A stretch of 64,000 bases of DNA from Halobacteriales archaeon YIM A00010. GTDB taxonomy: Archaea; Halobacteriota; Halobacteria; Halobacteriales; Haloarculaceae. The notes under the pieces are model-generated. The model saw nothing but the letters and a program-made list of their open reading frames with translations, was not told the origin of the DNA and ran no database searches. Shown one piece after another: positions 15,989 to 24,312 of the stretch. The stretch spans positions 2,435,526 through 2,499,525 of the forward strand of contig JAKCFJ010000001.1 in the NCBI GenBank assembly GCA_025041175.1, written 5' to 3'. Numbering within the stretch: position 1 is the stretch's first letter; every line of letters begins with the position of its first letter. A program made the translations under genes and the position numbers.

Positions 15989-17218
15989 ATGAAGGTTGCG
16001 TACGTTCTCTCTCAGAATAAGGGCGGGCTGCCTCACTACGCTGCGGAACTCGCAAACGCGGTCGCTGCCCACGCCGAGGTTGTCGTGTTCAAACCGGCGG
16101 AGACGACCGCCGACGACGTTTTCTCGGACGATGTCGAGACAGTAGACGCATTCGGGAATATGAACATATCCATCCCGGACATGTACACGCTCAATTTCGA
16201 CGTTGCGAACAACGTCCGCGCGCTGTTTTCCTACCGGAATCTCGACCGCGTTCGAGCGTTCGATCCGGACATCGTTCACGACCCGACCGATTTCTTTCCC
16301 CAGGTGAAGTTCTTCACCAAGTACCACCGGTTGGACGCCCAGTATCCGTTCGTGGTGACCTACCACGAAGTACCACCGCCAGTCACCTCGCTGTCGAATC
16401 CGCTTGGTGCGGTCGAAGAGCTCCTGAACGTCGCAATTCCTGACGCCGACCGCGATCAAATCGTCGTCCACAGCGAGCAACAGCGGACGGCGTTCGCCGA
16501 CCGGCTCGGTCGTTCTGCTGGTATCGAGGTCATCCCGCACGGTGTGTACGACTTCTTCACGGACCACGATTATCGACACCGTCCCGAAGAAGCGCACACG
16601 CTGCTTTTTTTCGGAAACATCTTTCCGGGGAAAGGCTTGGACGTGCTGGCCGAGGCCGTCAGATTGGTTCGCCGGGAGATCACCGACGTAACGCTTCTCA
16701 TTGCCGGCGACGGTCGGCTCTCCGCCGAAACGAAACGGATCATCGACAGCGCGGACGACCATTTCGAGGTGCACAACTACTTCATCCCGAACGAAACGGT
16801 GGGCGAATTCTTCTCGCGGGCCGCCCTCGTCGCGTTACCGTATCGGGAGGCACACGGCGACGGGATGAAAGGCCACAGCGGCGCGCTGTCGACGGCCCAC
16901 GCCTTCGGAAAACCCGTCGTGACCACTTCGATCGGGGACTTCCCCGCGCAGGTCGGTGAGACGGGTTCGGGAGCGGTCGTTCCCCCGGACGATCCGGCAG
17001 CGCTAGCCGACGCGATCGTCGAACTCCTCGAAGACGACGAACGACGGGCCGAGATGGCCGAGAACAGCACGCAGCAGGCCGAACGGCTGTCGTGGGAGAA
17101 CATCGCCGAGCGACACATCGGGGTGTACGAAGCAGCGATCGAGGCGTTTCACGCGGAGGGACCCTCCGACTCCGGCGTGCAGTCGCTCGACGCCCGTTCT
17201 TCGAGCGATGGCCGGTGA
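15989..17218 (+). CDS. GT4-family glycosyltransferase
   Basis: This 409-aa GT-B protein starts with MKVAYVLSQNKGGLPHYAAE (glycine-rich acceptor loop), has a donor-domain start at LLFFGNIFPGKGLDVLAEAV and the late ALVALPYREAHGDGMKGHSG...FGKPVVTTSIGDFP block with GVPPDDP-like donor-binding features (SGAVVPPDDPAALADAI). These fit retaining GT4 enzymes that use nucleotide-sugar donors. Placement near a sugar nucleotidyltransferase gene fits surface-glycan assembly. The acceptor and sugar are unknown. Confidence 0.85.
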   Translation: MKVAYVLSQNKGGLPHYAAELANAVAAHAEVVVFKPAETTADDVFSDDVETVDAFGNMNISIPDMYTLNFDVANNVRALFSYRNLDRVRAFDPDIVHDPTDFFPQVKFFTKYHRLDAQYPFVVTYHEVPPPVTSLSNPLGAVEELLNVAIPDADRDQIVVHSEQQRTAFADRLGRSAGIEVIPHGVYDFFTDHDYRHRPEEAHTLLFFGNIFPGKGLDVLAEAVRLVRREITDVTLLIAGDGRLSAETKRIIDSADDHFEVHNYFIPNETVGEFFSRAALVALPYREAHGDGMKGHSGALSTAHAFGKPVVTTSIGDFPAQVGETGSGAVVPPDDPAALADAIVELLEDDERRAEMAENSTQQAERLSWENIAERHIGVYEAAIEAFHAEGPSDSGVQSLDARSSSDGR

Positions 17219-17255
17219 TCGGCCGCACGAACGGAGCAGCGGCTGGTTCGGTCTC

Positions 17256-17352
17256 ATACTGTCGGCCCTGCGGACGGAGTGCGACGGACTAGCCGTCTGC
17301 TGTGTGGCGGTTTGCCAGCAGCCGATACGCGATCATCCCCGTCCGACAGTAT
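17256..17352. repeat. Miniature inverted-repeat element copy B
   Basis: The 97-bp element is bounded by ATACTGTCGG and its inverted copy CCGACAGTAT. It lies between the convergent stops of the GT4 gene and the zinc-ribbon regulator. Its left 32 bp equal copy A. The interior differs from copies C-E, so it is a separate subfamily. Confidence 0.75.
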
Positions 17353-17361
17353 CAGTCGGTG

Positions 17362-17652
17362 TCAATCGATCGTGAACACGGGTTCGTCGACGCTTTCGCT
17401 TTTGCACTCGGGACAGCGCGACGGGCGGTTGATGAGGTCGTCGAACCCCGAGAAGCCGCACTCGCGGCACTCGGGTGGTGCGACGAGCAGTTGCTCGTCG
17501 GTGGATTGGAGGGATTTAGCGAGGTGTTCGACGTGTGAGAGCACCTCACTGCTCCGGATGCCGAACTCGGTTGCGAGCGTACCGGGTGGTGTCGGGGTGT
17601 TTCGGAGGTGGGTTGCGATCTGCTGGCGCGTCGTTTCGCGCTCACCCTGCAT
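17362..17652 (-). CDS. HTH plus zinc-ribbon regulator (96 aa)
   Basis: The N-terminal half is a winged helix (TTRQQIATHLRNTPTPPGTL, then EVLSHVEHLAKSLQ) and the C-terminal half a zinc ribbon with two cysteine pairs (CRECGF and CPECKS). Small proteins of this type are common in haloarchaea as predicted transcription regulators. It is divergent from the nucleotidyltransferase gene, with 85 nt between the starts, so it may regulate itself or that gene. Confidence 0.75.
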   Translation of the reverse strand: MQGERETTRQQIATHLRNTPTPPGTLATEFGIRSSEVLSHVEHLAKSLQSTDEQLLVAPPECRECGFSGFDDLINRPSRCPECKSESVDEPVFTID

Positions 17653-17737
17653 ACATCTCGTATCGGTTCATCGCCCAAACGACTATCGGAGGATCGAAGC
17701 CGCAATGGCTATACCTCCGCGTTGAGTGGCAGCGATT

Positions 17738-18694
17738 ATGCACGCAGTCGTCCTGGCCGGTGGTTATGCTACCCGATTGTGGCCGATCACCCGGCACCGT
17801 CCCAAGATGCTCCTTCCAGTCGGTGAGACGACCGTCATCGATCGGATTCTCACGGAGCTCGAGGAGGATGACCGCATCGAACACGTTTACCTGAGCACGA
17901 ACGAGAACTTTGCCGACGACTTCAGATCTCACATCGAAGACGAGAAGTACGAGAAAACGACGCTCTCGATCGAGGATACGACCGAAGAGAGCGAGAAATT
18001 CGGTGTCATGGGCGCGTTGGCCCAACTGGTCGAGCGCGAAGGGATCGACGACCGGCTGCTGGTCGTCGCCGGTGACAACCTCATGGGCTTTGAGATGTCG
18101 GAGTTCATCGATTACTTCGAAGCGCGCGAGGCCCCGACGCTCGCGGCGTACGACGTCGGCTCCCGCGAAAAAGCGAAGTCGTACGGACTGCTCGCGCTCG
18201 ACGGGGAACAAGTCGTGGACGTTCAGGAGAAACCCGAGGATCCAAAGAGCACGCTCGTCTCGATCGCCTGTTACGCGTTTCCCGCACAGTCGATCCGGTT
18301 CGAGGAGTATCTGTCTGGAGACAACAACCCCGACGAGCCGGGATGGTTCATCGAGTGGCTGCAGGATCGTGAGAGCGTGTACGCCTACAGCTTCGACGAG
18401 GCGTGGTTCGACATCGGTACGCCCGAAAGCTACCTCGAAGCGCTCGCGTGGGCGCTCGATGGGGAGTCCCTCGTTCACGACGACGCCGAGATCACGAGCT
18501 GCGAGGTCGGCGAGAACGTTCAGATCATGGCCGATGCGGAGCTAACGGACGTAACGCTCTCGAACACTGTGGTCTTCCCGAATTCGGAGCTTTCCAACGC
18601 GGATCTCACCGATTCGGTCGTCGACGAACACGCCACGATCGACGACGTGGTGCTTTCGGATGCTCTCGTCGGCCCGTACTCGCGGCTGACGTGA
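17738..18694 (+). CDS. Sugar-1-phosphate nucleotidyltransferase
   Basis: The 318-aa protein begins MHAVVLAGGYATRLWPITRH, the nucleotide-binding signature (GG-x-x-T/ARL...P) of glucose-1-phosphate thymidylyl/uridylyltransferases, and continues with KMLLPVGETTVIDRIL, a VVAGDNLMGFEM metal-binding block and a C-terminal left-handed beta-helix of hexapeptide repeats. It makes NDP-sugar from sugar-1-phosphate. A TATA-like CTATAC is centred about 27 nt upstream, fixing the ATG at 17738 as a leaderless start. It probably feeds the surface-glycan glycosyltransferases. Confidence 0.88.
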   Translation: MHAVVLAGGYATRLWPITRHRPKMLLPVGETTVIDRILTELEEDDRIEHVYLSTNENFADDFRSHIEDEKYEKTTLSIEDTTEESEKFGVMGALAQLVEREGIDDRLLVVAGDNLMGFEMSEFIDYFEAREAPTLAAYDVGSREKAKSYGLLALDGEQVVDVQEKPEDPKSTLVSIACYAFPAQSIRFEEYLSGDNNPDEPGWFIEWLQDRESVYAYSFDEAWFDIGTPESYLEALAWALDGESLVHDDAEITSCEVGENVQIMADAELTDVTLSNTVVFPNSELSNADLTDSVVDEHATIDDVVLSDALVGPYSRLT

Positions 18695-18704
18695 ACCGGG
18701 TCTC

Positions 18705-18813
18705 ATACTGTCGGTCATCGGTCTGTGAACACTCGGTCGCCGGTTCAGTCAGCAGCGCGCTCCATGCTCTCGAAACGTCCACTGCCGGTGTACGTACGTA
18801 TGACCGACAGTAT
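18705..18813. repeat. Miniature inverted-repeat element copy C
   Basis: This 109-bp element has 14-bp perfect terminal inverted repeats (ATACTGTCGGTCAT and ATGACCGACAGTAT). It aligns without gaps along its full length with copy D. It lies between the convergent nucleotidyltransferase and Dph6 genes, and the Dph6 stop codon starts in its last base. Confidence 0.8.
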
Positions 18814-19532
18814 CAGGTCTCCCGAAGCCACGCGTCGGTGACGCGCAGCCGGCCGCGCTGTCCGTCCCACTGGGTGTCGTGTTCGAGTTCGATCGGGGCG
18901 TCCATGTGTGGCCCGTCGGTGACGATCGTTTCGAACTCTCCACCTTCCCCGAGCACGTGAACGCCGTACCGGTCGTTGAGGGCCTGGAGTTCGTGTAGCG
19001 CCTGCTCGTCCAGCGTTCGGCCCAGCCACGATTCGTCCAACCCGGCGGCGGCAACCTGCACGATCCGGATTTCGAACCCGGCGTCGAGCATCGATCGGGC
19101 GAGTGAAGCGGGTGGATGGTGCCACAACGGCGCGAACAGCTCCGCACCGAGCCGGTCGCACATCGCTGCCACGCGCGAGTTCTGGTAGTCACTCTCGACT
19201 GCTCCGGCCGTGACGCCTCCGATCCCGTGCTCCTCGCTGAGGGCTTCGAGTGCGCGTTCGAGGGGCTGGATCTCCCGGTCGCCCTGCTCGCCCACGTCGG
19301 TCACAGCCTCGGTGTCGAACGCCTCCGGACGGACGTTCAGGAGGGGGATCCCGATGCTTTCTGCGGCCAGCGCCGCGAGATCGGTCGCCGGTACGTGATA
19401 CATGTACGAATCGCCCTCCGGATGAACGGTAACGAGTCGCTCGACGGGATGACCGGCTTCGAGCGCCCGGTAGAGCGCCCACGAGGAGTCCTTCCCGCCC
19501 GAAAAGAGACTCACCCACGGCGTTTCGGTCAT
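18813..19532 (-). CDS. Diphthine--ammonia ligase (Dph6-like PP-loop ATPase)
   Basis: The 239-aa protein has the PP-loop motif SLFSGGKDSSWALYRAL (8-24) and the later GVTAGAVESDYQNSRVAAMC and GEGGEFETIVTDGPHM blocks of the Dph6/MJ0570 family, which forms the final amide of diphthamide on elongation factor 2. The ATG at 19532 is placed just before the conserved TPWVSLFSGGKDSS region; a longer frame adds unrelated residues. Diphthamide synthesis is universal in archaea, so this is a housekeeping gene. It reads toward the sugar nucleotidyltransferase gene, with element C between. Confidence 0.85.
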   Translation of the reverse strand: MTETPWVSLFSGGKDSSWALYRALEAGHPVERLVTVHPEGDSYMYHVPATDLAALAAESIGIPLLNVRPEAFDTEAVTDVGEQGDREIQPLERALEALSEEHGIGGVTAGAVESDYQNSRVAAMCDRLGAELFAPLWHHPPASLARSMLDAGFEIRIVQVAAAGLDESWLGRTLDEQALHELQALNDRYGVHVLGEGGEFETIVTDGPHMDAPIELEHDTQWDGQRGRLRVTDAWLRET

Positions 19533-19620
19533 TACGTCCGCTACCGCGTTGATGGATAAACGAACTGCGATCCACAGTGTCAACTTCTTCCTACCCGAAC
19601 CACTCTGGTGACATCGTCAC

Positions 19621-19917
19621 TCAAAGGAAATCAACGAGGAAATTCGAGAATGGACCATTCAGTGGGATGAAAGCGAACTCCCCTTGGACTAAAGTAGGGT
19701 GGGGGGGAGTACCCCCTCTTGGCGTACCATCTCCAACAGGACGCCAACAGAACAAACGCTCGGCCCGGACAAACGCTTTCTGGTCATCCTTGTCTTTCAG
19801 GATCTCGTTGAGCGGTTCGAATCCTTTATCGATGGATCGTATCTGTATTTCGAAAATTTTCTCAGCGATGTAACTATTTGGGCGGACGTTTCCGTGTTTT
19901 GCGCACCGCTCGCGCAA
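19621..19917 (-). CDS. Possible 98-aa hypothetical protein (TTG start)
   Basis: The frame is open from a TTG directly after the stop of the upstream same-strand gene. It is richer in Lys, Ile and Phe than its neighbours (FEIQIRSIDKGFEPLNEIL) and lower in GC, which suggests transferred DNA. A G/C hairpin (GGGGG-AGTA-CCCCC near 19698-19711) lies inside it. No family is recognised, and the second half looks less protein-like. It could equally be non-coding. Confidence 0.25.
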   Translation of the reverse strand: MRERCAKHGNVRPNSYIAEKIFEIQIRSIDKGFEPLNEILKDKDDQKAFVRAERLFCWRPVGDGTPRGGTPPHPTLVQGEFAFIPLNGPFSNFLVDFL

Positions 19918-19926
19918 AAGCGCGCG

Positions 19927-20505
19927 TCAGAACTGACAGCTCACGGAGTCATCGCTGTGGAGATCGATGATCCCGTCGAACAGCTCGCGGTAGTCGTCGA
20001 GCACGTCTTGGGAGTGGACCGATCGGGCGACGTGGAAGAGTCCGACAGCGTCGTGTGCGTCGACGAGATCAACGATCCGCTCGACCGCATCGCGCGTTCG
20101 ATCCTCGTCGGCGTAGTACGCCATCTCCGTGACGGAGTCGATGCTGATGCGGAGCTTTCCGTCGTGCGTTTCGAGGAACGTCCGAATGGCGTCGATCATT
20201 CCGTCGAGATCCTCCGGCGATGGGACGTACCGGACGTTGCTGCTCGACCGCCGGGAGTAGCCCCGTTCGATCGACAGTGTATCGAGGATGACGGCTTTCG
20301 ACTCGTCCACGTCGTAGTGGTCGAGTTTCTGTTTGACCTCGCGCGCGGTGGTCCGCGTCGAGAGGATGAACAGGTGGTCCGTATCGGTTTTGAAGAAATC
20401 AGTGTCGAGTCGGTCGGTTGCTCCGGTGCTCGTGTGCAAAAGCATGAAGCAGGTTCCGGCTGGAATGGTCTCGGGTGCGTTCTCGATCGCAAGACGATAA
20501 TCCAT
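19927..20505 (-). CDS. Haloarchaeal RecA/KaiC-like protein without P-loop (DUF7504/HTR-like)
   Basis: The 192-aa protein looks like the haloarchaeal 'HTR-like' family: a strand-helix pattern (GTCFMLLHTSTGATDRLD, then HLFILSTRTTAREVKQKL, ILDTLS, LRISIDSVTEMAYYADE and VGLFHVARSVHSQDVLDDY) that follows the RecA/KaiC fold but lacks a Walker A motif. Members often sit near sensory genes, and an ATP-independent regulatory role is possible. Nothing in the neighbours points to a pathway. Confidence 0.6.
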   Translation of the reverse strand: MDYRLAIENAPETIPAGTCFMLLHTSTGATDRLDTDFFKTDTDHLFILSTRTTAREVKQKLDHYDVDESKAVILDTLSIERGYSRRSSSNVRYVPSPEDLDGMIDAIRTFLETHDGKLRISIDSVTEMAYYADEDRTRDAVERIVDLVDAHDAVGLFHVARSVHSQDVLDDYRELFDGIIDLHSDDSVSCQF

Positions 20506-20582
20506 AATATCGTACCCACTCGGCGCACTATTAACTGTTCAGGAAGCATCCAGCGCTCGCGAGGGAGGAACGAACCGACGCC

Positions 20583-21362
20583 TCACTCCGGAAGCTCCTC
20601 CAACGTCTTTTCAGCCCACACCACGGCGTACTCGGGACCGCCCTCCCGGTACGCCGCCGTATCGAGCGCACCGAACGGTGTCGGGAGATCACACCCGTGT
20701 TTCAGCGCGTTACAGGCGAGCTCTGCCGCCGCCGCGAAGCTCGTCTGGCCGGTTGCGACCTCCGACGACAGCCCGGAAAGGCGGGGAACGAGTCGCTCGC
20801 CCGCATCGCTCCACGCGGCGTGGAGGTCCGGAGCGGTGTCCGCCCACGACTCGAAGACGGGACGGGTGTAGAGTCCGAGGTAGGCCGCGTACAGGGCGGT
20901 CGCCAGCTGGTAGGTGTCGGCCGGAGAGAGCGGCGTTGCGTCGTCGAGAACAGGGTACTGCGCCCGAAAAAAGCCGATGAACTGCTCGGGGACGCCCAGA
21001 CCGGCCTCCACCATCGCCTCCGCGATGAGAAAGTCCACGAACGCCTCCGGCGATCCGTCCATCCGTGCCTTGACGAACACCGTGGGAGGCGTCGTCTGTG
21101 TCGTCCACGCCACTCCCCCATCACCGGGCAGACCGACCGTGAAGTCGCTGCCCACGTACGCGCTGAGCTGGGACGGACAGTCCGCGGGCAGCCAGTCGTC
21201 GGTGTGGGTGACCGGATCGAGCGCGTCAGCGACCAGCCCGAGCTCCTCCGCCTGTGACGGCGGAAGCGTCTGGAAATCGGAGGCGTCAACGACGATCGCC
21301 CCCGGTGCGTGCTCGTCCCGGATCGCCGTGAGCGATTCCGAGAGTTCTCGACGGGTGAACAT
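20583..21362 (-). CDS. Haloarchaeal hypothetical protein (259 aa)
   Basis: The protein is acidic and soluble, with no recognised motif. A segment (VFVKARMDGSPEAFVDFLIA) and an alpha-helical middle (YQLATALYAAYLGLYTRPVF) suggest a mixed fold. The ATG at 21362 overlaps the stop of the upstream 28-aa membrane peptide (TGATG), so the two are translated together. The long AEAMVEAGLG region suggests a conserved haloarchaeal family, but I cannot name a function. Confidence 0.65.
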   Translation of the reverse strand: MFTRRELSESLTAIRDEHAPGAIVVDASDFQTLPPSQAEELGLVADALDPVTHTDDWLPADCPSQLSAYVGSDFTVGLPGDGGVAWTTQTTPPTVFVKARMDGSPEAFVDFLIAEAMVEAGLGVPEQFIGFFRAQYPVLDDATPLSPADTYQLATALYAAYLGLYTRPVFESWADTAPDLHAAWSDAGERLVPRLSGLSSEVATGQTSFAAAAELACNALKHGCDLPTPFGALDTAAYREGGPEYAVVWAEKTLEELPE

Positions 21363-21448
21363 CACACGACAGTTGCCGCAACGACCGCGAGCGCGACCAG
21401 TGTGGAGCCACCGACGGTGCCAATGACGATTTTCGTTGCACTGCTCAT
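21362..21448 (-). CDS. 28-aa single-span membrane microprotein
   Basis: The frame encodes MSSATKIVIGTVGGSTLVAL and then AVVAATVV: almost entirely one transmembrane helix, with one lysine near the N-terminus. Its TGA overlaps the ATG of the 259-aa gene. An AT-rich ATTAAA sits about 28 nt upstream, consistent with a leaderless start. A partner-subunit or leader role for the downstream protein is possible. Confidence 0.55.
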   Translation of the reverse strand: MSSATKIVIGTVGGSTLVALAVVAATVV

Positions 21449-21666
21449 GCGTCTTCCTCTCACCGTCGAACGTTTAATCTTGCGCAAGGAGAACAGTCGA
21501 TCCGGGCCGAATGCCGCTCCCAAATCCTCTCCACTAACCTCATAACAGAAGATTTATTACTATGAAAGCACACTATTATGGAAAATATTACCAACGATAG
21601 CGCCTTTTGAAGAAAAAAGTTTATCAATATCTGCCTTCCTTGAACTAGTAACTTCAGTGTCGACCA

Positions 21667-22803
21667 ATGGCAGAAATGGAAACCACGGGGTTCGAGACGG
21701 AACTCAGTCTGTTCAAATACGACAATCTCGAACGCCTCCCGCCGGCGTACCGTGATCTGTCCGAGAGTGAGCGGACCGATCGCATCGAGACGGCTCGTTC
21801 ACAGTTGGGTGACGACGTCATCATCCTCGGGCACAACTACCAGCGCCGAGAGATCGTCGAGCACGCCGATTTCATCGGCGACTCCTATGAGTTGAGCAAG
21901 CGCGCAGCGAATGCAGACGCGCCGTACGTGGTGTTCTGTGGCGTGACGTTCATGGCCGAAAGCGCCGACATCATCACCGACAGCGACCAGACCGTTGTGT
22001 TGCCGTCGATGGAGGCGTCCTGTCCGATGGCGGGGATGGCAGAGGCGCTGCAGGTTGATTCGGCGTGGGCGAAGATAACGGAGGCGGCACCCGACGCCGA
22101 CATCATCCCGATCACGTACATGAACTCGTATGCGGATCTGAAGGCGTTCTGTGCCGAGCAGGGCGGACTGGTGTGTACCTCCTCGAACGCACACCACGCC
22201 TTCGAGTGGGCCTTAGAGCGCGGCGACAAGGTGCTGTTTCTGCCGGACAAACACCTCGGGGAGAACACCGCCCACCGGATCGGGCTAGAGGACGGCCTCG
22301 TGGAGTGGGATCCGTGGGACCCGGACACTGTGACAACCGACGCGGAGATCGAAGCGGCCGACGTGGTTCTCTGGGACGGCTACTGTCAGGTCCACGAACG
22401 CTTCCGCGTCGACCACGTCGAGAGCGTGCGCGAGGAACACCCCGACGCGAACGTCATCGTCCACCCCGAGTGTCGCCGGGAAGTCGTCGAGGCCGCCGAC
22501 GTTGCGGGGAGCACGTCGACGATCTGTGACGCGGTGGCCGACGCCGACGCCGGCGAAACGTGGGCCATCGGGACGGAGATCCACCTCACAAACCACCTCC
22601 GACGGTGGCATCCGGATGTGAACGTGGTGCCGTTGTGTGGGGATGCGTGTATGGACTGCAACGCAATGCGCCAGATCGATCCCAACTACCTGACGTGGGT
22701 GCTTGAGGAGCTGGTGGCGGGCCGCGAGCGAAACGTCATTTCGGTCGCGCCCGAGGAAACCGAGCTGGCACAGGTCGCGCTCGACCGGATGTTGGAGGTG
22801 TGA
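21667..22803 (+). CDS. nadA: Quinolinate synthase
   Basis: NadA condenses iminoaspartate with dihydroxyacetone phosphate to quinolinate, using a 4Fe-4S cluster. The 378-aa protein shows the family blocks ILGHNYQRREIVEHADFIGD, VVFCGVTFMAESA (C91), PDKHLGENTA, VIVHPEC and LCGDACMDCNAMRQI, which hold the cluster cysteines. A TATA-like TTTATC lies about 45 nt upstream after an AT-rich spacer. It is the first of three nad genes: nadB follows after 6 nt, then nadC. The set makes NAD from aspartate. Confidence 0.95.
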   Translation: MAEMETTGFETELSLFKYDNLERLPPAYRDLSESERTDRIETARSQLGDDVIILGHNYQRREIVEHADFIGDSYELSKRAANADAPYVVFCGVTFMAESADIITDSDQTVVLPSMEASCPMAGMAEALQVDSAWAKITEAAPDADIIPITYMNSYADLKAFCAEQGGLVCTSSNAHHAFEWALERGDKVLFLPDKHLGENTAHRIGLEDGLVEWDPWDPDTVTTDAEIEAADVVLWDGYCQVHERFRVDHVESVREEHPDANVIVHPECRREVVEAADVAGSTSTICDAVADADAGETWAIGTEIHLTNHLRRWHPDVNVVPLCGDACMDCNAMRQIDPNYLTWVLEELVAGRERNVISVAPEETELAQVALDRMLEV

Positions 22804-22809
22804 GCGTCT

Positions 22810-24312
22810 GTGACGACGGACTCAGAAACGGAAACGACGACCGGCGTGTTGGTCGTCGGCAGCGGGATCGCGGGGTGTGCGACGGCGCTCGCGGCCGCAC
22901 GCGAGGGTGCTCGCGTGACCCTCGCCACGAAGGCCACCGAACCCGAACACGCGTCCTCGTGGTGGGCACAGGGCGGAATCGCCGTCACCCGCGATGATCC
23001 CGAGTCGTTCAAAGACGACATCCTCGCCGCGAGCGACGGCACCGCCGATCCCGACGCGGTCGACGTGCTCGTCGAGAACGCCCGCACTGCGGTCGAGGAC
23101 GTGTTGTTCGAAACGCTCGGTGTGTCGTTCGACGCCGCGGGCGAGGAGTACGAGTACGGGCGCGAGGCCGCCCATTCAAAGCGGCGCATCCTCCACGTCG
23201 ACGCGAGCACGGGCCGACACATCCTCGGGCCGTTTCTCTCCCACCTCGCGTCGATCGATGCGGTTACCATCCGCCAGGACACGGCCGCGCTCGAACTCAT
23301 CACCCACGAGGGGCGCGTCCACGGCGCGCATCTCGAATCCGACGGCGAGGTCGAGCCGGTGTTCGCCGGCACCACCGTTCTGGCGACGGGCGGCGTCGGC
23401 GCGCTCTACCCCCAGTCGACGAACCCCGACGGCGCGACCGGCGACGGGATCACGATGGCAGCGCTGGCGGGCGCGGACGTACAGGACATGGAGTACGTGC
23501 AGTTTCACCCGACGGTCTGTGTCGAGAGCGATCCGTTCCTCGTGAGCGAGGCCGTTCGCGGGGAGGGGGCACTCTTGCGAAACGGGGATAGCGTGCGGTT
23601 CATGCCCGACTACCACGAGGACGCCGAGCTCGCGCCGCGGGACGTGGTCGCCCGCGCCGTCGCCCGCGAGCGCGAGCGGACGGGATCCGTTACGCTCGAC
23701 GTGTCGCCGCTCGCCTTTGCAGAGATGTTCCCCGATCTCGCGGGGATGTGCGAGTCTCGGGGGATAGGGTGGCAGTCGGGAATCCCGGTTGCGCCCGCGG
23801 AACACTTCCTCTGTGGCGGCATCGCCGTCGACAGCGAGGGGCGAACGTCGCTCGACCGTCTGTTCGCGGTGGGCGAGTGCTCCCGAACCGGCGTACACGG
23901 CGCAAACCGTCTGGCGAGCACGAGCCTGCTCGAGGGGCTGGTGTGGGGCTTGCGCGCCGGCCGCGCCGCAACCGGGGTCGATCCCGAGCCGATCGAAGCG
24001 CCCGACCTGCTCGACAGGGATCCGGCGCTCCCCGAGCGGTTCGGAGCGGAGAAGTCGGTGCGCCTCCACCGGGTGATGGCCGAACACGTGGGGCTCGAAC
24101 GGACCCCCGAGGGACTCCGGCAGGCGACAGCGGTGCTACGGCGGCTGAAAGGCGAGGTCGACGCGTACACCCGGACCCGAACGTCTCGGGATCTGTACGA
24201 ACTCCGGGGCAAAAGCGTGACCGCGCTGCTCATTGCGCGCGCCGCTGCCGACAATCCGTCGTCGACCGGCTGTCACTACCTCAGCGAGGAACCCACCGCC
24301 CATGCTGATTAG
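22810..24312 (+). CDS. nadB: L-aspartate oxidase
   Basis: This flavoprotein oxidises aspartate to iminoaspartate for NadA. The 500-aa protein begins at a GTG six nt after nadA and has the FAD-binding VLVVGSGIAGCATALAAA, the ASSWWAQGGIAVT signature, a FHPT motif with the substrate-binding region, and the C-terminal GVHGANRLASTSLLEGLVWG block. Its last 11 nt overlap nadC. Family length is about 500-540 aa, so it is complete. Confidence 0.95.
   Translation: MTTDSETETTTGVLVVGSGIAGCATALAAAREGARVTLATKATEPEHASSWWAQGGIAVTRDDPESFKDDILAASDGTADPDAVDVLVENARTAVEDVLFETLGVSFDAAGEEYEYGREAAHSKRRILHVDASTGRHILGPFLSHLASIDAVTIRQDTAALELITHEGRVHGAHLESDGEVEPVFAGTTVLATGGVGALYPQSTNPDGATGDGITMAALAGADVQDMEYVQFHPTVCVESDPFLVSEAVRGEGALLRNGDSVRFMPDYHEDAELAPRDVVARAVARERERTGSVTLDVSPLAFAEMFPDLAGMCESRGIGWQSGIPVAPAEHFLCGGIAVDSEGRTSLDRLFAVGECSRTGVHGANRLASTSLLEGLVWGLRAGRAATGVDPEPIEAPDLLDRDPALPERFGAEKSVRLHRVMAEHVGLERTPEGLRQATAVLRRLKGEVDAYTRTRTSRDLYELRGKSVTALLIARAAADNPSSTGCHYLSEEPTAHAD

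Noticed and set aside
19690-19760. T-arm-like GGGGGGAGTACCCCC followed by GGACGCCA resembling a tRNA 3' end
   Set aside because: No matching acceptor-stem 5' half, anticodon arm or GTTCGA core is present within 100 nt upstream.
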